A stretch of DNA of 64,000 nucleotides from Rosa chinensis. Taxonomy: Eukaryota; Streptophyta; Magnoliopsida; Rosales; Rosaceae. A program made the position numbers and the translations under genes. Location of the stretch: NCBI RefSeq assembly GCF_002994745.2, contig NC_037094.1:43041139-43105138 (forward strand), in the 5' to 3' direction. The notes under the pieces are model-generated. The model was not told the origin of the DNA, searched no databases, and saw only the letters and a program-made list of their open reading frames with translations. This document shows positions 61,360-64,000 of the stretch, in pieces (the stretch's first letter is position 1; each line of letters begins with the position of its first letter).

Positions 61360-62950
61360 ATTAGGTTCCAATACAAATTTATTTCATAAGGTAATTATGA
61401 GCGAATGCAGGTGTTGCCATTTGAACTCATCAAATATCATAGTGTACCCCACATCTAATATTTGTCATTAATTTTTCCAACTTTACCCCTTATTCGAATA
61501 CATTCAACAAAGAAAAACCTATCGATGACACGAACCAAGCACATAGTTTCCATCTTCAAAGTTGAGACTATGCAGAAAGAGGACTAATGATTTTATTTTT
61601 CCAAGCAGTGGCAAAGTCAAAAAAATCATTTCTAGGTAGGACAAAATTAATAAATGTCATTATTTATAGAAGACAGTGTAGCCTCTTTAAAATTTTCATA
61701 ATATCTCTTCACGAACATGAAGGATGTGGTAAATGAAAGAATAATATATTTAAATTAAATAAAATACATACGCTATTTCTTCTTCCTTGTCCTTCATACT
61801 TTATCACCTTAAAAAAAAAAATGAGTTTGAGCAATTGCCCAGATTTGCAACCCCTTAAATCTGCCCCTATTTCCAAGGATCTTTTATTATAGTTCTTTTG
61901 TCAATGATCATTTTTTCTTGTTCATGTCCCTTTTCTTCCATCGTTTTATTTATGTGAGTTGTTTCTTGTGATACAATCCCTTAATCTTAAGCATGATTGA
62001 TGGCTGTTATTGATCTATATAACATATGTATGGAGAGCTCAACGCTTCTTTTTGAATAAATAATCTCATAGATTTTCATTGATAAAAGATAAGGCTAGAA
62101 TGATCATTACATATTCTTCCGCTACTATCTACAGATAGACAAAAATTGCGGTGATACCGCAATGATACATATGATAGGTCTATTCATTAGAACTATCATG
62201 CTCACTTAATAAAAACAAGCCTATAGACTATGTTTACAGTGACATAGTTAATAGGCGAAGTAACAAAGACTCACTGACGCTTACTAAAATTAACAAGCAT
62301 AGCTTCCTAAAAACAGTTAGGAATTATTAGAAAATCAAAAACTAACTAAATAAAGCCCAAGAGAGCTGCCCAAAGGAAAGTCACAACTCAAGCTCAGCAA
62401 GCTTGGTCAGAACCAAACACAATCCCAATCTTCTCCATGAAAAAGAATTTAATACTGTAAAGCCTTCTAATGCTAGTAATGTCTAAGTTTTAAGAAACTT
62501 CTAAAGATAGAAGGAATATAAAAAGACAGTCTCATTCTCCTCCATGAAAAGACTTTTCTTTTTTCATGTTTGGACGTACACATTTTTTTTTGAAATAAAA
62601 ATAGGTAAAGCGTATTATCACTCTGAGCCGGAGGTTGATTTGGATAAAGCTCTTTCTAGAAGTGTTTTTGCTCACCTTCGCTAGAGGGTTTTTTTTTTTT
62701 TTTTTTACCTTATGTTCGAATGTTAGACTTCTTTGAATATCCGACTCACATTTGCTCAACTTGTATGTCTAATCAGGTTTCCACTATATCAAATTTCTTG
62801 AGTATTTTTTTTTGACCTTATTGGTCCAAAATTATAAAAGATAAAAAAGTATTTTTATCGAATTTCTCAAAAAAATTAGTCTTCAATATTTTTATTGAAG
62901 AAAGTTAAATTAGAAATAATATTTTTATTTTCTCAACAAAAACAAAAAAC
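61360..62950. other. Gene-poor region upstream of the ceramidase gene
   Basis: A+T-rich. It includes the second copy of the dispersed repeat (62453-62525) and several T and A runs. No gene is seen. The right end presumably holds the promoter of the following gene. Confidence 0.5.
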
Positions 62951-63286
62951 AAAAAAAAGAATTTGTTGTTTTGGTGTTGGCGGAATTTCCTTTCAATTGC
63001 TTCTCAGTTTGGTTTTCGTAAAGTCTTAAGAATCGTGTGACCTCAAACTCAAACTCAAGAGTTGTGTGAAGTCGGAAAGCTCAATCATCTGAACCACCGC
63101 CGTCTTCGGAAGCTCTATCTCTCAACTCCAGGTAATTACATGCTGCTTCAGATTCTAGGTTTTACTTGCTGTAATCAAATTCATGATTCGATTCATTCCC
63201 AATTGGAAATTGGTAACCTAATCGTTCAATATTGGTTAAATTATCCTCTATCTCAGGGGTAATTGGAGAATCAGACAAGGAAGAAC

Positions 63287-64000
63287 ATGAAGAAGAGAAC
63301 CATGTACGCCTGGGGACTGGCCCTCCTCTGCTTTGTCGTGCTCATGATCGTCACTCCCGCCATCCCTCAGTCTCAAGCTTACCATGATTTCGCTGATAAG
63401 CGCGAGTTTTTCGGTTCGAATCTCTCTCTCTCTCTCTCTCTTGAAGAATTCCTGTATTTCTGTTCTTTTTATCTTGATCACTACCAGATGCATTCCACTC
63501 TTTTTTTTGTTTGCTCTGAATAATTGAAATTGACGGGCTCAGTTTTAATCTCAGGTATTCCCAATACCCTTAATGTGATTTCAAATTTCCCTTTCCTGGT
63601 CGTTGGTATCATTGGTCTCGTCCTTTGCTATTATGGGAACTATATGAAGCTCAGGTACTGTAATCCTGTACTTTTGAAAATTTTCAATGCATAAACAACA
63701 TTCTGAAATAAATTAATGCATTCTTCTTCAATTTTTTAATAATAGCTTGCAAGGCGAGCTTTGGGGTTGGACATGTTTCTACCTTGGTGTGGCTGCTGTT
63801 GGGATTGGATCCTCATATTATCATCTTAACCCAAACGACGCTACTCTAGTGTGGGATCGCTTGCCTGTGAGTTTGATTAGCTGTTAAAATGATTTTTGTT
63901 TTATAGAATATCGGCGACTATCAAGATATCATATATTCCATTAACTGACTTTTTTTTTTCTTCATGTTCTCATGACAATTGTAGATGACAATTGCATTCA
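63287..64000 (+). CDS. Alkaline ceramidase family protein (aPHC type), 5' part
   Basis: The N-terminal part of a multi-pass membrane amidohydrolase of the alkaline ceramidase family, which cleaves (phyto)ceramide to a sphingoid base and fatty acid, usually in ER or Golgi membranes. Exons: 63287-63413, 63555-63654, 63746-63866 and 63985 to the edge, all in phase. A 5'-leader intron lies at 63132-63256. The ATG at 63287 gives MKKRTMYAWGLALL. Hydrophobic spans are at about residues 6-26, 50-68 and 84-98. The GSSYYH...WDRLPM motif places Ser98, His102 and Asp113 at the same spacing as the Ser, zinc-binding His and Asp of ACER3-type enzymes. It resembles Arabidopsis At5g11870 from memory. The later histidines lie outside the window. 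There are no defects. Confidence 0.9.

Overview
The window is plant nuclear DNA. It has long A+T-rich spacers, split genes with GT/AG introns, poly(A)-tailed insertions, LTR retrotransposons with plant-type primer-binding sites, and one NLR carrying a TIR domain. TIR-type NLRs point to a eudicot. I would guess Rosaceae, but nothing in the sequence proves the family. Most of the window is transposon-derived; only three genes look intact.

Layout. About 0.2-1.3 kb holds small inverted-repeat elements. 1.9-6.0 kb is a decayed Mutator-like (MuDR/MULE) transposase gene. 6.7-7.4 kb is the 3' end of a Ty1/copia element with its LTR. 7.8-17.3 kb is a gag-only Ty3/gypsy element with LTRs of about 3 kb; its 3' LTR is interrupted by a solo LTR of a different, Athila-like family. 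18.4-25.9 kb (minus) is an NLR gene. 29.1-31.2 kb (minus) is an intron-less PPR gene. 31.6-32.7 kb is a non-LTR retrotransposon copy. 33.5-37.5 kb joins a PIF/Harbinger fragment to an F-box/LRR pseudogene, with a solo LTR in the middle. 37.5-49.0 kb is a four-level nest: LTR, then an Athila-like element with gag-protease, then a hAT element, then a gypsy solo LTR. 49.3-50.6 kb is a CACTA-type transposase fragment. 51.2-54.7 kb is a RING-H2 pseudogene split by a 2.9-kb solo LTR. 55-63 kb is low in genes and carries a MULE-type MITE, a SINE-like and a LINE-like insertion. From 63.0 kb to the right edge is an alkaline-ceramidase-family gene that runs off the window.

The most interesting object is the NLR at 18427-25908 (minus). 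Reading splice sites by eye, eleven exons join in phase into a 971-codon frame with no internal stop: TIR domain, NB-ARC of the non-TIR (CNL/RPS2-like) type, then, where LRRs would be expected, two tandem copies of the N-terminal (Vta1-like) region of a CalS9/GSL10-type callose synthase. The two copies include matching introns, so the duplication happened at DNA level. This looks like an NLR with an integrated decoy modelled on the callose-deposition machinery. I know of no described protein with this architecture, but I could not search.

The genes do not form a pathway. The PPR gene (PPR40-like, mitochondrial) and the ceramidase-family gene (sphingolipid metabolism) are ordinary housekeeping neighbours of the NLR. 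The rest records repeated transposon insertion, with datable nesting and many intact target-site duplications.
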